Positions 8,891 through 17,590 of a stretch of 35,592 nt of DNA are shown here, piece after piece (position 1 is the stretch's first letter; every line of letters begins with the position of its first letter). Source of the stretch: Ignavibacteriota bacterium. Its GTDB lineage: Bacteria; Bacteroidota; Ignavibacteria; UBA10030. The position numbers were made by a program, and so were the translations under genes. The stretch is from positions 1 to 35,592 of the forward strand of contig PMDB01000027.1 of NCBI GenBank assembly GCA_003155495.1, read 5' to 3'. A model generated the notes under the pieces. The model did no database searches. It was not told where the DNA came from and saw only the letters and a program-made list of their open reading frames with translations.

Positions 8891-11218
8891 ATGAAGGCTC
8901 TTGTTGTAGTCATTATGTTCCTTTTTCTTCTCTATCTTTCCAACAGTATTGCATTCACACAGGCGAAACAAACAATGAGCGGGACAGTCAAGAACGGTGA
9001 AACCGGTGAGGCTCTTATCGGCGCCGCAGTTGTCGTAAAAGAATTGTCAGGTGTGGGAGTTGTTTCCAATGCGTACGGTTTTTATTCTCTTACGCTTTCC
9101 CGGGGAACATACACAATACTGGTGCAGTATCTCGGATTTAAAACCGCGTCCGATACCATTGTGCTCGACCGTGATCGAATAGAAAATTTTAATCTTTTTT
9201 CTCAGCCCATTAAAATAGGAGAAGTAGTGGTGTCAGGCGAGAGGACAAATGCAAATGTTACCTCAACAGAGGTGAGTGCCAAAAAACTTGAAATAGATGA
9301 AATAAAATCTATCCCTGTGTTATTAGGAGAAAAGGATATTCTTAAAACGATTCAACTGCTTCCTGGAATACAATCGGCAGGCGAAGGGGGAACGGGATTC
9401 TATGCACGCGGCGGCGGTATTGACCAAAACCTTATTGTCCTGGATGAAGCACCGGTTTATAATTCGTCACATCTGCTGGGATTTCTATCTGTGTTTAATT
9501 CGGATGCGATCAAAGATGTGAAAGTCATCACCGGCGGTATTCCTGCTGAATACGGCGGCCGACTTTCTTCCGTATTGGATATTCGGACCAATGATGGAAA
9601 CGACAAAGAATTCGGCGGCACAGGCGGCATCGGTCTTTTAGCCTCTCGACTTACATTGGAAGGTCCTATTGTAAGGGATGAAGGCTCTTTTATCGTGTCC
9701 GGAAGAAGAACCTATGCCGATCTCTTCTTGAAACTTTCGAAGGATACACTAATCAACCGTGCAAGTCTATACTTCTACGATCTTAATGCGAAAGCAAATT
9801 ACTCTCTTGGCCAAAAAGACCGAATGTTCATCTCAGGATACTTTGGAAGAGATAATTTTAATTATCCCGGTACATTCGGCTTTAACTGGGGAAACACCAC
9901 AGGGACTCTTCGATGGAATCATATTTTTGGAGATCATCTCTTCTCCAATACATCCTTCATTATCAGTGACTATGGATACAGCAACGTGGTAGGTTCTGGG
10001 ACGAGCGAATTCCAGATTACATCCGGCATTCGGGATCTAAATTTCAAAATGGATTTTCAATATTTCACAAATTCTCAAAGCACGATAAAATTTGGAGTCA
10101 ATTCTGTCTATCATACATTTCTTCCTGGGACGGTCACTGCAGGATCAACCAGCTTTACCAATAGTTTGACGATTGAAAACAGATATGCCTTAGAAAGTTC
10201 AGCCTACTTTTCACATGAACTCGATATCGTAAGCGGAATCAAAATTAATTACGGATTGAGATATTCTCTCTTCAGTTTATTGGGCCCGGGTCATATTTAT
10301 TCCTACGATGAAAGCGGGTCCGTTGTCGACACCGCGACATATCGATCACGCGACTTCATTAAAACATACTCGAATCTTGAGCCGCGCATCTCTGCTAATG
10401 TTCTCTTGAACGAAACAAGTTCTATCAAAGCTTCCTACACGCGAACGACACAGTATCTTCATCTTTTGTCGAATTCCACAACGTCGAATCCGAGTGACCT
10501 GTGGGTTCCAAGCAGCAACAACGTCAAACCTCAACTCGCCGATCAGTACGATGTAGGGTATTTTAGAAATTTTAATGATAACCAGTTTGAAGCCTCCTTT
10601 GAACTCTACTATAAAAACATGCAGAACCTGATCGACTATAAAAATGGAGCGGATTTTCTGCTGAATCAAAATGTAGAAGCGCTTCTTCTGTATGGAAGAG
10701 GATGGAGTTATGGGGCGGAATTGCTTGTGAGAAAGAAGTTTGGTCAGGTTACAGGATGGGTGGGATATACATTATCCAAGACGGAAGAACAATTTGATCA
10801 GATTAATAATGGACAGGCATTTCCAGCCCGGCAGGACAGAACGCATGATGTTTCGGTCGTGGTGATCTATGACTATAATAGTGTATGGAATTTTTCAGCT
10901 TCATGGGTGTACAATACAGGGAATGCAGTGACATTTCCGAGCGGCGGGTACAGGTTGGAGGCTGAGAATCGATGGATTCCATTGTACACCGAGAGAAATG
11001 GATATCGAATGCCTGCATATCATCGTCTGGATTTATCCGCCACATGGAAACTTGGGCCGAGGTCTAATTTGAATTTCTCATTATATAACGCGTACGACAG
11101 AATGAATGCCTATTCCATCAACTTTAGACAGGATCCTAATAATCTCAGCAAAGCGCAGGCAGTGCAAACAACATTTTTCCCGATTATACCATCGGTAACG
11201 TACAATTTCAATTTTTAA
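8891..11218 (+). CDS. TonB-dependent receptor with N-terminal carboxypeptidase-regulatory-like domain
   Basis: 775 residues. Signal peptide 1-24; carboxypeptidase-regulatory-like domain at about 30-110 (SGTVKNGETGEALIGAAVVV to YTILVQYLGFKT); plug domain at about 130-235, with LLPGIQSAGEGGTGFYARGG, LDEAPVYNSSHLLG and GGIPAEYGGRLSSVLDIRT. The remainder is a 22-strand barrel ending in aromatic VTYNFNF, as expected for BAM-dependent insertion. This domain order is typical of Bacteroidota receptors that take up large or scarce nutrients with energy from TonB. The ribosome site is weak, but the chosen ATG gives a complete signal peptide. The DUF4249 lipoprotein gene follows after 15 bases, probably its partner. 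The ligand is unknown. Confidence 0.93.
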   Translation: MKALVVVIMFLFLLYLSNSIAFTQAKQTMSGTVKNGETGEALIGAAVVVKELSGVGVVSNAYGFYSLTLSRGTYTILVQYLGFKTASDTIVLDRDRIENFNLFSQPIKIGEVVVSGERTNANVTSTEVSAKKLEIDEIKSIPVLLGEKDILKTIQLLPGIQSAGEGGTGFYARGGGIDQNLIVLDEAPVYNSSHLLGFLSVFNSDAIKDVKVITGGIPAEYGGRLSSVLDIRTNDGNDKEFGGTGGIGLLASRLTLEGPIVRDEGSFIVSGRRTYADLFLKLSKDTLINRASLYFYDLNAKANYSLGQKDRMFISGYFGRDNFNYPGTFGFNWGNTTGTLRWNHIFGDHLFSNTSFIISDYGYSNVVGSGTSEFQITSGIRDLNFKMDFQYFTNSQSTIKFGVNSVYHTFLPGTVTAGSTSFTNSLTIENRYALESSAYFSHELDIVSGIKINYGLRYSLFSLLGPGHIYSYDESGSVVDTATYRSRDFIKTYSNLEPRISANVLLNETSSIKASYTRTTQYLHLLSNSTTSNPSDLWVPSSNNVKPQLADQYDVGYFRNFNDNQFEASFELYYKNMQNLIDYKNGADFLLNQNVEALLLYGRGWSYGAELLVRKKFGQVTGWVGYTLSKTEEQFDQINNGQAFPARQDRTHDVSVVVIYDYNSVWNFSASWVYNTGNAVTFPSGGYRLEAENRWIPLYTERNGYRMPAYHRLDLSATWKLGPRSNLNFSLYNAYDRMNAYSINFRQDPNNLSKAQAVQTTFFPIIPSVTYNFNF

Positions 11219-11233
11219 CGGTTGAGAAATTTT

Positions 11234-12073
11234 ATGAATACGAAAAGAAATTATTTACTTCGAATAATATTTGTACTGACATTTTTTTCCATTATTTGGT
11301 TTTTATCCGGATGTCAGCAGGTCGTTTCCATTGATCTGAACACAGCGAATCCACGCATTGTAGTCGAAGGCAACATCAAAGATCAGCCCGGCCCATATTC
11401 AGTTGTGTTAAGTACGACAGGGAGCTACTTCGATACAACCTTGGCCACGCCTCCCATCTCTCATGCACAAGTGTCCATAACAGACGACCTTGGGAATCGC
11501 GACACATTGAAAGAAGTGATCAGCGGTACCTATCAATCGTCCACATTGATTGGTGCCTCCGGAAGAACCTATACGCTATCTGTGAAAACTGATGGAAAGG
11601 AATACATGGCGACATCTTCAATGCCTACAAAAGTCTTTATTGATTCTCTTTATGCACTCTCAAGGCATGGGTTAGACGGGGAATCAGGGTATGATATTTA
11701 TGTGATATTTAAGGATCCACCGGAGTTGGGCAACTATTACCGAATTAATGCACGTTCCAGCGCAGTGATTCCTGCCGATTCAATTGATGGGCGGCGGTAT
11801 CGCCTCTTCACTGATAAACTCACAAACGGCAATGTGATGACAGAAAGAATCCGTGCCGGAAGAAACGTGAATGTTGGTGATACGATTACCATAGAATTAC
11901 GTTCGATTGATAAGGCAACCTATGATTATTTCCACACGCTCAGCGATATTCTCTCCTCCGACCGGAGTCCCACTTCGCTGTCACCGGCAAACCCGAATTC
12001 AAACATCAGCGGTGATGCGTTAGGATACTTTGCGGCATATACAATCGACTCGAAACAGATTGTCCTGCGGTAG
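11234..12073 (+). CDS. DUF4249 domain lipoprotein
   Basis: 279 residues from ATG 11234; a TTG at 11222 in frame would add four residues, but the ATG gives a better signal sequence. The lipobox is LSGC, acylated at Cys27. The mature start (VVSIDLN then NPRIVVEGNIKDQPGPYSVVLSTT) and the strand SHAQVSITDDLGNRDTL are typical of DUF4249, a family often coded next to TonB-dependent receptors in Bacteroidota. It follows the receptor gene by 15 bases. By analogy with SusD-like lipoproteins it may cap or feed the receptor at the cell surface, but no function is established from sequence. The C-terminus looks complete. Confidence 0.85.
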   Translation: MNTKRNYLLRIIFVLTFFSIIWFLSGCQQVVSIDLNTANPRIVVEGNIKDQPGPYSVVLSTTGSYFDTTLATPPISHAQVSITDDLGNRDTLKEVISGTYQSSTLIGASGRTYTLSVKTDGKEYMATSSMPTKVFIDSLYALSRHGLDGESGYDIYVIFKDPPELGNYYRINARSSAVIPADSIDGRRYRLFTDKLTNGNVMTERIRAGRNVNVGDTITIELRSIDKATYDYFHTLSDILSSDRSPTSLSPANPNSNISGDALGYFAAYTIDSKQIVLR

Positions 12074-12155
12074 GAGATCTTTCCTCACAAATATTACATT
12101 TGATCGATATGAGCGGCGATATATCGTCTATCTCGTTCGATTGCCTACGTAACAC

Positions 12156-12167
12156 TTATTCGAATAA
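12156..12167. repeat. Perfect 12-base palindrome TTATTCGAATAA
   Basis: TTATTCGAATAA reads the same on both strands and lies between the convergent ends of the DUF4249 gene (stop 12073) and the BON-protein gene (stop 12207). It could be a protein-binding site or part of a transcript end. No T-run suitable for an intrinsic terminator directly adjoins it. Confidence 0.4.
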
Positions 12168-12206
12168 ACCGGGCTTTTTCAAAGAGTCCTTAGAAAACCA
12201 CAAATT

Positions 12207-12938
12207 TTATAATTTGATTTTAAGATTTTCAACAACACTCTTTACTCCCATTACTTGCAAGCATTCAATTTTAAGATTATTTTTTTCCCATATATTTTTT
12301 ACTTCACCGTCCAAAACAACATCACCGTTTTTTACGCTAATTTTGACCGTACCGTTTATCAGCGGGAATTGATTTTCTACAATCTCATTTAAAATGCTTT
12401 TAATATTTTCGTCGCTCCTTGCTTTCCGTGATGACATTACAGTTATTTCATTTTCAACTCCCTTTACACCATCCTGAGATGAAGAGACAGTTGTCGCCAT
12501 TAGTTTTTCCTTAAAGTAGCTTACGGTTCCACTTAATAACACCAACCCATTAGAAACAGTCACCGTTATTTTATCCGGTTCCATAATAATTGAGTTATCT
12601 CTTATTGCCCTTACAATATTTGCGTTAACTATATCATCGGGCAACGTCGGTGTATTAACAACCACTAAATCTTTGATTTCAGTTATTCCCGGTATTTTGG
12701 ATACTATTTCATAGATGTCCAACCTATCGTATAATGCATCAACTTCACCGCTTATTGATACTTTCCCTTTTTCGTCGACACTTACATATAATTTATGCAT
12801 AGAATAAGGATTCAAAGCAGCCTCGACTCTTGATTTTAAATCCCCTATATCGCCTTGTGCATTTGTACTTCTCACCATTCCAAGAAGTAGTCCTGAAGTT
12901 ATAGTGATGAGAAACACTATATTCTTTAGTGATTTCAT
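12207..12938 (-). CDS. Periplasmic protein with three BON domains
   Basis: 243 residues. Signal peptide 1-27 (ends TNAQG). Three BON repeats of about 70 residues follow: one at about 30-95 (VSVDEKGKVSISGEVDAL), one at about 103-170 (ITVTVSNGLVLLSGTVSYFKEK) and one at about 175-243 (ISVKNGDVVLDGEVKNIWEK). BON domains occur in OsmY-like and secretin-associated periplasmic proteins and are thought to bind phospholipid or attach to envelopes. It is transcribed alone on the minus strand, convergent with the TonB/DUF4249 pair. A role in envelope stress or osmotic protection is likely by family, but not shown here. Confidence 0.88.
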   Translation of the reverse strand: MKSLKNIVFLITITSGLLLGMVRSTNAQGDIGDLKSRVEAALNPYSMHKLYVSVDEKGKVSISGEVDALYDRLDIYEIVSKIPGITEIKDLVVVNTPTLPDDIVNANIVRAIRDNSIIMEPDKITVTVSNGLVLLSGTVSYFKEKLMATTVSSSQDGVKGVENEITVMSSRKARSDENIKSILNEIVENQFPLINGTVKISVKNGDVVLDGEVKNIWEKNNLKIECLQVMGVKSVVENLKIKL

Positions 12939-13328
12939 TATGTCACCCTTTTATTGTGGATAATTTTAGTTAGTTGTACTATTCATAAATCTTATTTATT
13001 ATAACAAAATATATTTATTGCAGGTTCCGACGAAGTTTTAATATGAATAGCATAAATAATCGGTGTTAAAATCATAAATTACTAATCATTGATACATACA
13101 TAGAGGCCAAAAACCCGATCCGCACAACGGATCAAGGTCTCATTTCGATTCGATAAATCGAAGCGGACACACTCGGGATGACAATTAAAAATTGGAAAGT
13201 AACTCAATTTATTGGCACCTTTTTGTTGTCTCATACGTTGTACAAATAGTAGAGTTTGATTGGATAAATGAGAGGCTGAAATTTTAACTACTGATTTTCT
13301 ACAGTCTAAAAGAAAAAGGAGAAATATA
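12939..13328. other. Divergent intergenic region with structured repeat
   Basis: About 390 bases lie between the minus-strand BON gene and the plus-strand 771-residue gene, so promoters of both should be here. It is AT-rich apart from one island of higher GC at about 13104-13186, described separately. AAGGAG at 13316-13321 is the ribosome site of the downstream gene. No small ORF looks real. Confidence 0.6.
13114..13177. repeat. Composite hairpin element, possibly a dispersed intergenic repeat
   Basis: The segment holds an outer CCCGA (13114-13118) and TCGGG (13173-13177) pair that encloses or competes with two hairpins: GATCCG-CACAA-CGGATC (13117-13133) and TTCGATT-CGATA-AATCGAA (13144-13162). 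It ends in CTCGGGATGACA. The GC content is well above the flanks and the layout resembles small non-autonomous or REP-like intergenic repeats. No second full copy is in this window, so repeat status is inferred from structure only. Confidence 0.45.
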
Positions 13329-15644
13329 ATGAAATACGTACTGATTGCCTTACTAGCATGCTGGACGACATTGCTTTATGCAGACGATTGGCCTCGAGAG
13401 GTACTGAGTTCCGAAGGCACAATCACGATGTACCAGCCTCAGATCGAATCGTACTCTGGAAATTCTCTGAAAGCACGTGCCGCAGTTTCAATCATCCTAG
13501 AGGGGAAGGATGAGCCGATCTTCGGAGCTATCTGGGTGGATTGCAGAGTCATGACCGATCGCCCGACACGGACGGTGAAACTCGAAGAAATGGAAGTGCG
13601 AAGGATTAGATTCCCTTCAGGAACAGATGCGGACACGGCAAAGATCGCCGCAGCATTGGAAGAGATGATACCGCGTTTTGATCTCACTTTTTCTCTCGAC
13701 CTGCTTCTGGTAAGTGTTGAGACGGCTCAGAAAGAGAGGGAAACCGCTCATGAACTTGAATTGATTCCACCCAAGATCATTGTGATGGATCATCCTGCTG
13801 TACTCGTCCGGATTGACGGTGATCCAATTCTTAGTGATAATAAAGGAACGTCACTAAAGCGCGTTATCAATACACCGTATTTTTTGGTTCAGGATCTTAC
13901 CGGCAATAATTTCTATCTTCACGGAGGAGATTTTTGGTTCCGTGCAGAGATGATCAAGGGACCATGGCATCAAACAGACACTCCCCCGCAATCTGTTCTC
14001 GATCTTTTCGAACAAACAAAATCTGACGAAGGATCGGATGAAGATTCGACGACAAACGATATTGTGTCGAAAACTGGAAAAGTGCCGGAGATTTTAGTAA
14101 ACACAGGACCGGCTGAATTGATCGCTACCGACGGTCCTATACAGCTTGCACCAATTCAGGGAACCGGACTTCTTTATGCGAGCAATACTCCAAGCCGGGT
14201 ATTTCTTGAAATTGATACTCAGCAATACTTTATTCTCATCTCCGGACGATGGTACACCGCAAAGAAATTGACAGACCCTTGGACGTTCGTTGCATCTGAT
14301 AAACTTCCTGGTGATTTCAAAAAAATTCCTCCCGGATCAGAGCGTGATGATGTACTCGCGAATGTCGCCGGGACAGTGCCGGCAAAAGAAGCTGTCTTTG
14401 ATGCACAGATTCCTCAAATGGCAGAGGTGGACCGCTCGCAAACGACGACTCAAGTCGCATACGACGGAGATCCGCAGTTTGAACCAATTGAAAACACAGG
14501 AATGGATTATGCCGTAAATACATCGACAGCAGTCATTCGTGTCAATGGACGGTATTACGACTGTGATCAAGGAGTATGGTTTGAAAGTGCGACTCCCTAT
14601 GGTCCATGGGAGGTCTGCATCAGCGTCCCTGAAGTTATTTATGCAATTCCACCGCGATATCCTGTTTACAATGTCCGCTATGTTCGTGTATATACCTATA
14701 CTCCCGATGTCGTTTATGTTGGATATACTTCTGGTTACACCGGATGTTATGTCTATGGCAGAACGGTTGTGTATGGAACGGGATACAATTATCATCCGTG
14801 GCATAAGCATGCATATTATGCACGGCCGTGGACGTGGGGATTCAATGTTCACTACGATCCGTGGGCAGGTTGGTCTTTCGGAGCAGGTTGGGGGCAGCCG
14901 CATGGATGGCTTGCACACCAATCAAGAGTTGAGCGAGCAGGATGGTGGGGTCCGGCAGAAAGCCATCCGGTTTACCGTCCAGCTACAAAACCGGTATATC
15001 GTGAAGAGTACCATCCGGTTCGCCAGGTAACAGCGGCCGCACCGGTTGGAAGAACGTCGAATGATGTAAGACGTGCTTCCGGTACACAGCGCGCTCCAAC
15101 TCTCTACGATCTTAGAGGATCCGGCATACGACGACCGTTAGTGAGTGAAACACCAAGTCCTGTAAGGGAAGCAACAAGGGCAACGCTACCGCAAACTCCA
15201 TCCGAAGCTCGCCCGTTGCCGCCCCCTATTCCACAGCCTGAACCGTCAAGAACAGCAAGAGCAGTCACGAGAGTAACGCCGCCGCAAACTCCGTCCGAAA
15301 CTCGTCCAATAACCAAGTCGGTAATTCCTACAGTTCCACAAACTGAGATGCGTGCGATTTCAAGGCCCATACCACGAATCGTGACGCGACCTTCATCAAA
15401 AGAGAATAATGTTTATGCAGCTCCGGACGGCAACATCTTGCGCAGTACTCCCCAAGGCTGGCAGCAACGCGATCAAAATACATGGAAAAAAGCACCTGAG
15501 GCACCAGCGAAACAAGCAATAGTCCATGACAGCGAAGTACGCCAGCGAGCAGCAGAACGTACTTCAAGTCCAAGGACACCACCGCCGCCGCCTCCTCGGA
15601 CTGCACAGAAAGGCAACACGGGAAAAGATGAAAGAAGGCGATGA
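13329..15644 (+). CDS. Large secreted Trp/Tyr-rich protein of unknown function (annotated in databases as carbohydrate-binding V/XII-like)
   Basis: 771 residues with a signal peptide (1-18, LLYADD) and a strong ribosome site (AAGGAG, 7 bases before ATG). Residues about 30-165 form a conserved N-domain. Three related units of about 40 residues follow near 181-217, 284-322 and 395-432, each with an NT(P/S) start, an (F/Y)-rich core and a (G/D)PW end (KGPWHQ, TDPWTF, YGPWEV). A Tyr/His/Trp-rich stretch is next (about 440-530, e.g. HPWHKHAYYARPWTWGF). The last 170 residues are a Pro/Arg/Thr-rich tail with a near repeat (PQTPSEARP and PQTPSETRP) and a GNILRSTPQGWQQRDQNTW motif. Similar proteins occur in several Gram-negative phyla, but I know of no tested function. 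Confidence 0.85.
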   Translation: MKYVLIALLACWTTLLYADDWPREVLSSEGTITMYQPQIESYSGNSLKARAAVSIILEGKDEPIFGAIWVDCRVMTDRPTRTVKLEEMEVRRIRFPSGTDADTAKIAAALEEMIPRFDLTFSLDLLLVSVETAQKERETAHELELIPPKIIVMDHPAVLVRIDGDPILSDNKGTSLKRVINTPYFLVQDLTGNNFYLHGGDFWFRAEMIKGPWHQTDTPPQSVLDLFEQTKSDEGSDEDSTTNDIVSKTGKVPEILVNTGPAELIATDGPIQLAPIQGTGLLYASNTPSRVFLEIDTQQYFILISGRWYTAKKLTDPWTFVASDKLPGDFKKIPPGSERDDVLANVAGTVPAKEAVFDAQIPQMAEVDRSQTTTQVAYDGDPQFEPIENTGMDYAVNTSTAVIRVNGRYYDCDQGVWFESATPYGPWEVCISVPEVIYAIPPRYPVYNVRYVRVYTYTPDVVYVGYTSGYTGCYVYGRTVVYGTGYNYHPWHKHAYYARPWTWGFNVHYDPWAGWSFGAGWGQPHGWLAHQSRVERAGWWGPAESHPVYRPATKPVYREEYHPVRQVTAAAPVGRTSNDVRRASGTQRAPTLYDLRGSGIRRPLVSETPSPVREATRATLPQTPSEARPLPPPIPQPEPSRTARAVTRVTPPQTPSETRPITKSVIPTVPQTEMRAISRPIPRIVTRPSSKENNVYAAPDGNILRSTPQGWQQRDQNTWKKAPEAPAKQAIVHDSEVRQRAAERTSSPRTPPPPPPRTAQKGNTGKDERRR

Positions 15645-15943
15645 TTCATTCCTAATTTGGATTGGCAAATTCGTGTATTACATGGTATGAGAACCATCGA
15701 AGACAAGCAAATGGAAGAAAAATAGTTATTATAATGAATAATTATAGAACTATGGGGATAATTCAAGCATTCTCGTATAATAATACGCTGTGAGTGGAAT
15801 ATCCGGAACTTGCGCATTCTCCAATATGTTTAATAAAGCAGATCAAATTCACATTAAGAACCTGCTGAGGGAATGAGAAAGGGCCAAAGAACATACAGTT
15901 GATAAAAGAATAAATCCCACATAACACATTATTGAGGTTATCT
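15645..15943. other. Intergenic region, nothing convincing
   Basis: About 300 AT-rich bases before the four-helix membrane protein gene. An imperfect AT-only inverted repeat lies near 15725-15752, but it has no clear role. The downstream gene's TGAGGT ribosome site is at 15934-15939. No ORF or strong terminator is visible. Confidence 0.5.
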
Positions 15944-16621
15944 ATGAAACTCTTTTTTTTATGTGCAATTTTTATCGTCTGTATGCCGAGCGTTCAAGCT
16001 CAAGAATTTGCATTTCAGCCTTCTTTGCGGGATCAGTTGTTGTATGCCTCATTGGATACACCCATTGATTCTCTTTCACAACCCCCAAAACGTAAATTGA
16101 TCCCAACGAATGCAAGCTTTATGGAAAGGTATCTATGGGATGAAGACGGCCTTTTTAGAAAAATAGGTTTTGCTTCTCCACTGACGCCGGAAGTACGCAG
16201 GAGTGAACTCAGTCTTCGGCGCAATATGCTTACCGCTCATCTCATAGGCGGGTTCGTGACTCTTGGAAGCATGATAACAACATGCTATTACGGTCAGAAG
16301 ATGATTGACGACGGCGGCAAATTGAGAAGTAATCGCAGCAACCATCAACTCTTTGTAACGATAACAATCGCATCATATTCAGCGACCGGATTGCTCGCGG
16401 TACTTTCGCCGCCTCCCATGATTCGCCGTGATGAAATCAGCACAACGACGATTCACAAAACACTAGCGTGGGTTCACTTTCTCGGAATGGTCGTAACTCC
16501 CATAATCGGTGCATCGATCCATCGTCATGCTACGACATCCCAGATCGCACACTTCCATCAGGCGTCCGCATATATCACAACAGCAGCGCTGGCGGCATCA
16601 TTAATAGTAATAACATTTTAA
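15944..16621 (+). CDS. Exported four-helix membrane protein, b561-like by appearance
   Basis: 225 residues from ATG 15944 (TGAGGT 4-9 bases upstream); a TTG at 15932 would add four residues and is less likely. A cleavable signal (VQAQ) comes first, then a soluble stretch to about residue 90. Four hydrophobic segments follow with histidines near their ends: HLIGG, NHQLF, IHKTLAWVHFLG and IAHFHQASAY. Paired histidines in a four-helix bundle are reminiscent of heme-binding cytochrome b561-type proteins, but I do not recognise a named family. YceI follows after 10 bases, and YceI genes often sit beside b561-type genes, which supports the idea weakly. Function is otherwise unknown. Confidence 0.75.
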   Translation: MKLFFLCAIFIVCMPSVQAQEFAFQPSLRDQLLYASLDTPIDSLSQPPKRKLIPTNASFMERYLWDEDGLFRKIGFASPLTPEVRRSELSLRRNMLTAHLIGGFVTLGSMITTCYYGQKMIDDGGKLRSNRSNHQLFVTITIASYSATGLLAVLSPPPMIRRDEISTTTIHKTLAWVHFLGMVVTPIIGASIHRHATTSQIAHFHQASAYITTAALAASLIVITF

Positions 16622-16631
16622 GAGGAGCACG

Positions 16632-17183
16632 ATGAAAATAAGAATAGTATCTTTCTTTGGATGGATGTTTCTGGCACTATCTTGTGACGCCGCCCAGGCA
16701 AAATCGGTCGAGTGTATCAAGAATGAGACATCGGTGACGTACTTGCTCTCACATCCTCTCCATCATATGGAAAGTACAAGCAAAGAAATAAACTGCCGCA
16801 TTGAAATCGACCCTGCAAAGAAAGAAATCAAAACTGTATCGGCACAAATAGATGTCATGACTTTCAACAGCGGTAATTCAAACCGCGACTCGCATGCAAT
16901 GGAAGTGATCGATGCAATCACATATCCTGATGTAACATTTTCAAGCGCTTTCATTGTTCAGAATGGTGACAGTCTCAACGTGACGGGAAAACTCACATTT
17001 CATGGTGTGACAAAAGACATCATCATAGCAGCGGTAACAAAATGGTCACAAAACAGACTTGAAGTGAACGGTTCCTTTGATCTCAGCTTAACTGATTTTA
17101 AAGTCGAGCGGCCCTCCCTCTTGGGACTCAAGTGTGATGATACATTAAAATTTTCATTGGCTGTAGTTTTCAAACTGGAGTAA
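16632..17183 (+). CDS. YceI family periplasmic lipid-binding protein
   Basis: 183 residues with signal peptide (1-23, ending AQAKS). The sequence has the eight-stranded lipocalin-like YceI pattern: VTYLLSHPLHHMESTSKEI, IKTVSAQIDVMTFNSGNSNRDSHAMEVID, YPDVTFSSAFI, LNVTGKLTFHGVTKDI and FDLSLTDFKVERPSLLGLKCDDTLKFSLAV. Family members bind polyisoprenoid or long-chain lipids in the periplasm. AGAGGAG precedes the ATG and the gene is 10 bases after the four-helix membrane protein, so the two probably form an operon. Full length, no anomalies. Confidence 0.92.
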   Translation: MKIRIVSFFGWMFLALSCDAAQAKSVECIKNETSVTYLLSHPLHHMESTSKEINCRIEIDPAKKEIKTVSAQIDVMTFNSGNSNRDSHAMEVIDAITYPDVTFSSAFIVQNGDSLNVTGKLTFHGVTKDIIIAAVTKWSQNRLEVNGSFDLSLTDFKVERPSLLGLKCDDTLKFSLAVVFKLE

Positions 17184-17186
17184 ACA

Positions 17187-17214
17187 GATATTCACGTATT
17201 ACAGTGAGAATATC
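17187..17214 (+). terminator. Probable terminator after the YceI gene
   Basis: GATATTCAC (17187-17195) pairs with GTGAGAATATC (17204-17214) with a two-base bulge and an 8-base loop, followed by CTTTTC. It starts 4 bases after the YceI stop codon. Confidence 0.5.
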
Positions 17215-17590
17215 CTTTTCGGAACTGTAGGTAACCGCAGGATCTCTTTCGGACATGCAATGCATAGTGGTTCGAACTAGCCCATAGTCATTTCGAAAAC
17301 CCTGATTAAAAGAATTGTGACTGCAGGAAATAGTGTGCCCCCGCTACATATATTTTAGAATAATCTTGACTGGAATGACTAGTTGGGATTTTTTTTAAAC
17401 GACAACGAAAGAATTTTGTCGTGAAACCTTGTTTTGAAGAAGCGATGGCAATTCCCCGACATTCCCCTCCAAAAAATAGTGGCCTCTTAAGGATACGCAT
17501 TTAGTATAATTATTTGATTTGCCTAGAGACATTTGCATCTCTTCGTGTTTTTTTATATCCTGAATAAACAATTATTTCAGGAATTTTGCA

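Noticed and set aside
8633-8971. 112-codon minus-strand ORF with a hydrophobic stretch between the RND and TonB genes
   Set aside because: It overlaps both strongly supported genes and the hydrophobic part arises in the short gap; no ribosome site or homologue is recognised.
13213-13229. TGGCACC followed by TTTTTGTTGT, sigma54-like, about 110 bases before the 771-residue gene
   Set aside because: The -24 half is good, but no GC lies at the required N10 spacing, so it is not a credible sigma54 promoter.
14337-14921. 194-codon minus-strand ORF inside the 771-residue protein gene
   Set aside because: Antisense shadow of the aromatic-rich segment; Ile/Arg/Ser-rich with no family.
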